IMG/VR virus record: IMGVR_UViG_3300036857_000377
Span: 1 to 28,858 of that record
Source of the DNA: a virus
Strand: one strand, 5' to 3'
DNA: 28,858 nucleotides
A program made the position numbers and the translations under genes. This document shows, in pieces, positions 28,102 through 28,858 of the stretch; the first letter of the stretch is position 1, and each line of letters begins with the position of its first letter. The notes beneath the pieces were generated by a model. That model did no database searches, was not told the origin of the DNA, and saw only the letters and a list, made by a program, of their open reading frames with translations.

Positions 28102-28551
28102 TCACGAGACCACCTCGGCCTCGGTCGTGTACGACTGGATCACGTGGCTGTACGGCTTGCCGGCGTCGGTGTCGACGCTGGCGCGGACGTCGGTCCGGCG
28201 GAGCTTGTACGAGGCGACGCCGGCCTTGACGGCGCCGGCGCCCTGGAGGACGGCGTCGGCGCGGTCGGCGATCGGGTTGATCGCGCCGTAGCCGGCGCCG
28301 TCGCCGTGGACGTGGACGTCGAGCGCGGCCACGGCGAAGACGCGGTCCCCGCCGAGCGTGAGCGCGTCGACGTGCGAGACCAGATTGATGGTCACGGCCG
28401 GCAGCACGGCCGTCGCCGGCACGAGGTCCTGGTAGATCCGGCCGGGCGTGGTCGGGGTGCCGCCGCAGAGCGTGTTGACGCCGCCGGGGCCGTTGTCGGC
28501 CACGAGGCGATCCCAGATCCACGAGCGGACGACCTGGCCCTCCAGCGCCAC
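28102..28551 (-). CDS. Tail completion / terminator-type protein
   Basis: A 149-residue protein between an HK97-gp10-like gene and the major tail protein, the normal position of the tail terminator (gpU/DUF3168-like). It has an N-terminal helix (VVRSWIWDRLVADNG), a beta-rich core (TAVLPAVTINLVSHVDALTL, VAALDVHVHGDGAGYG) and a final strand (YSHVIQSYTTEAEVVS). Start GTG 28551 lies 1 base after the TAG of the preceding gene. Confidence 0.65.
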   Translation of the reverse strand: MALEGQVVRSWIWDRLVADNGPGGVNTLCGGTPTTPGRIYQDLVPATAVLPAVTINLVSHVDALTLGGDRVFAVAALDVHVHGDGAGYGAINPIADRADAVLQGAGAVKAGVASYKLRRTDVRASVDTDAGKPYSHVIQSYTTEAEVVS

Positions 28552-28552
28552 G

Positions 28553-28858
28553 CTAGAGCCCCCTGAGCAGGCGTTCGAGCGCCTCGGCGAACTTCGGCAG
28601 CACCGTCGCGGCGGCCGGGCGCATGTAGGGGCGCGGCGGGATGTGGCGGGTGCCGAACTCGACGTCCGGCGCGTAGTCGACGCTCGGGCCGCAGATGCCC
28701 GTCAGGCCGCCGTTCTCGAACACGCTGTGGATCGAGCGGCGGAGCGTGCCGGTCCGGACCGGGACGACCGCCTTCGCCTTCGCCTCGACCTCGTAGGTCG
28801 ACTCGGCGACCTGGCGGATGACCAGGCCGCGCAGCCCGGCCGGCAGCGCGGGCAGCCG
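28553..28858 (-). CDS. HK97 gp10-like head-tail joining protein, N-terminus beyond window
   Basis: The frame is open to the right edge (102 codons including stop). It has the HK97 gp10 family pattern: AKAVVPVRTGTLRRSIHS, then YAPDVEFGTRHIPPRPYMRP and a C-terminal helix (VLPKFAEALERLLRGL). This protein sits at the head-tail junction during assembly. Its presence shows that head genes lie to the right of the window. Confidence 0.85.
   Translation of the reverse strand, partial: RLPALPAGLRGLVIRQVAESTYEVEAKAKAVVPVRTGTLRRSIHSVFENGGLTGICGPSVDYAPDVEFGTRHIPPRPYMRPAAATVLPKFAEALERLLRGL

Overview
The window is a contiguous stretch of a temperate, long-tailed (siphovirus-like) phage genome with very high GC content. 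Nearly every gene overlaps its neighbour by 4 bp (ATGA or GTGA), the modules are phage-typical, and both ends run into phage genes. The left end cuts a DNA methyltransferase; the right end cuts an HK97-gp10-type head-tail gene. The integrase lies beside what looks like an intact 50-bp attP rather than attL/attR halves, so this reads as the free phage genome form. The host is a high-GC bacterium, Actinomycetota or Chloroflexota. The dispersed GGAGACA heptamer hairpins and GC-rich palindromes remind me of Chloroflexota chromosomes, but I could not check this.

Layout. (1) 10670 to 1, minus strand: a long early operon from a sigma70-like promoter at 10735-10763. In transcription order it carries a Cro-like XRE protein, small proteins, a one-TM protein, a Mom/GNAT-like DNA-modification candidate, a minimal PolX polymerase, a winged-helix/zinc-ribbon regulator, a RecT-like annealing protein and a replication-initiator-like protein with internal 15-bp repeats. 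A strange 545-bp pentanucleotide array (5345-5890) follows. After it come a ParB-HTH-methyltransferase fusion, HNH and VRR-NUC nucleases, small proteins, an XRE protein, a multi-HTH protein and a second ParB-methyltransferase. (2) 10431-13121: immunity and integration, with divergent cro-like/repressor genes around an operator region and a large serine integrase whose 3' end overlaps attP. (3) 13197-16411: a second divergent switch (an XRE gene against a rightward operon) with overlapping extended -10 promoters. The rightward operon has two small Cys-rich proteins, a possible OB-fold protein, two unknowns and a secreted two-domain protein that could be a lysogenic-conversion gene. (4) 16418-18824: two orphan small genes, an HNH homing-type gene on the opposite strand, then a C39-like cysteine-peptidase endolysin with a holin-like protein. 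(5) 18922-28858, minus strand: tail genes in reverse order, namely collar-type fibre, accessory proteins, baseplate/hub protein, tape measure with 45-residue repeats and a lytic domain, tail-assembly chaperones joined by a -1 frameshift at C_CCT_TTG, major tail protein, tail terminator and HK97 gp10.

Most striking are: the degenerate NNGCC pentamer array filling the only long gene-free gap, inside the replication/methylation operon; the 24+2+24 bp attP lying inside the integrase reading frame, so integration should replace the last 24 integrase codons with host sequence; and four heptamer-based hairpins (one a perfect 31-bp inverted repeat read in frame at the start of a gene) at gene borders of the minus-strand operons.
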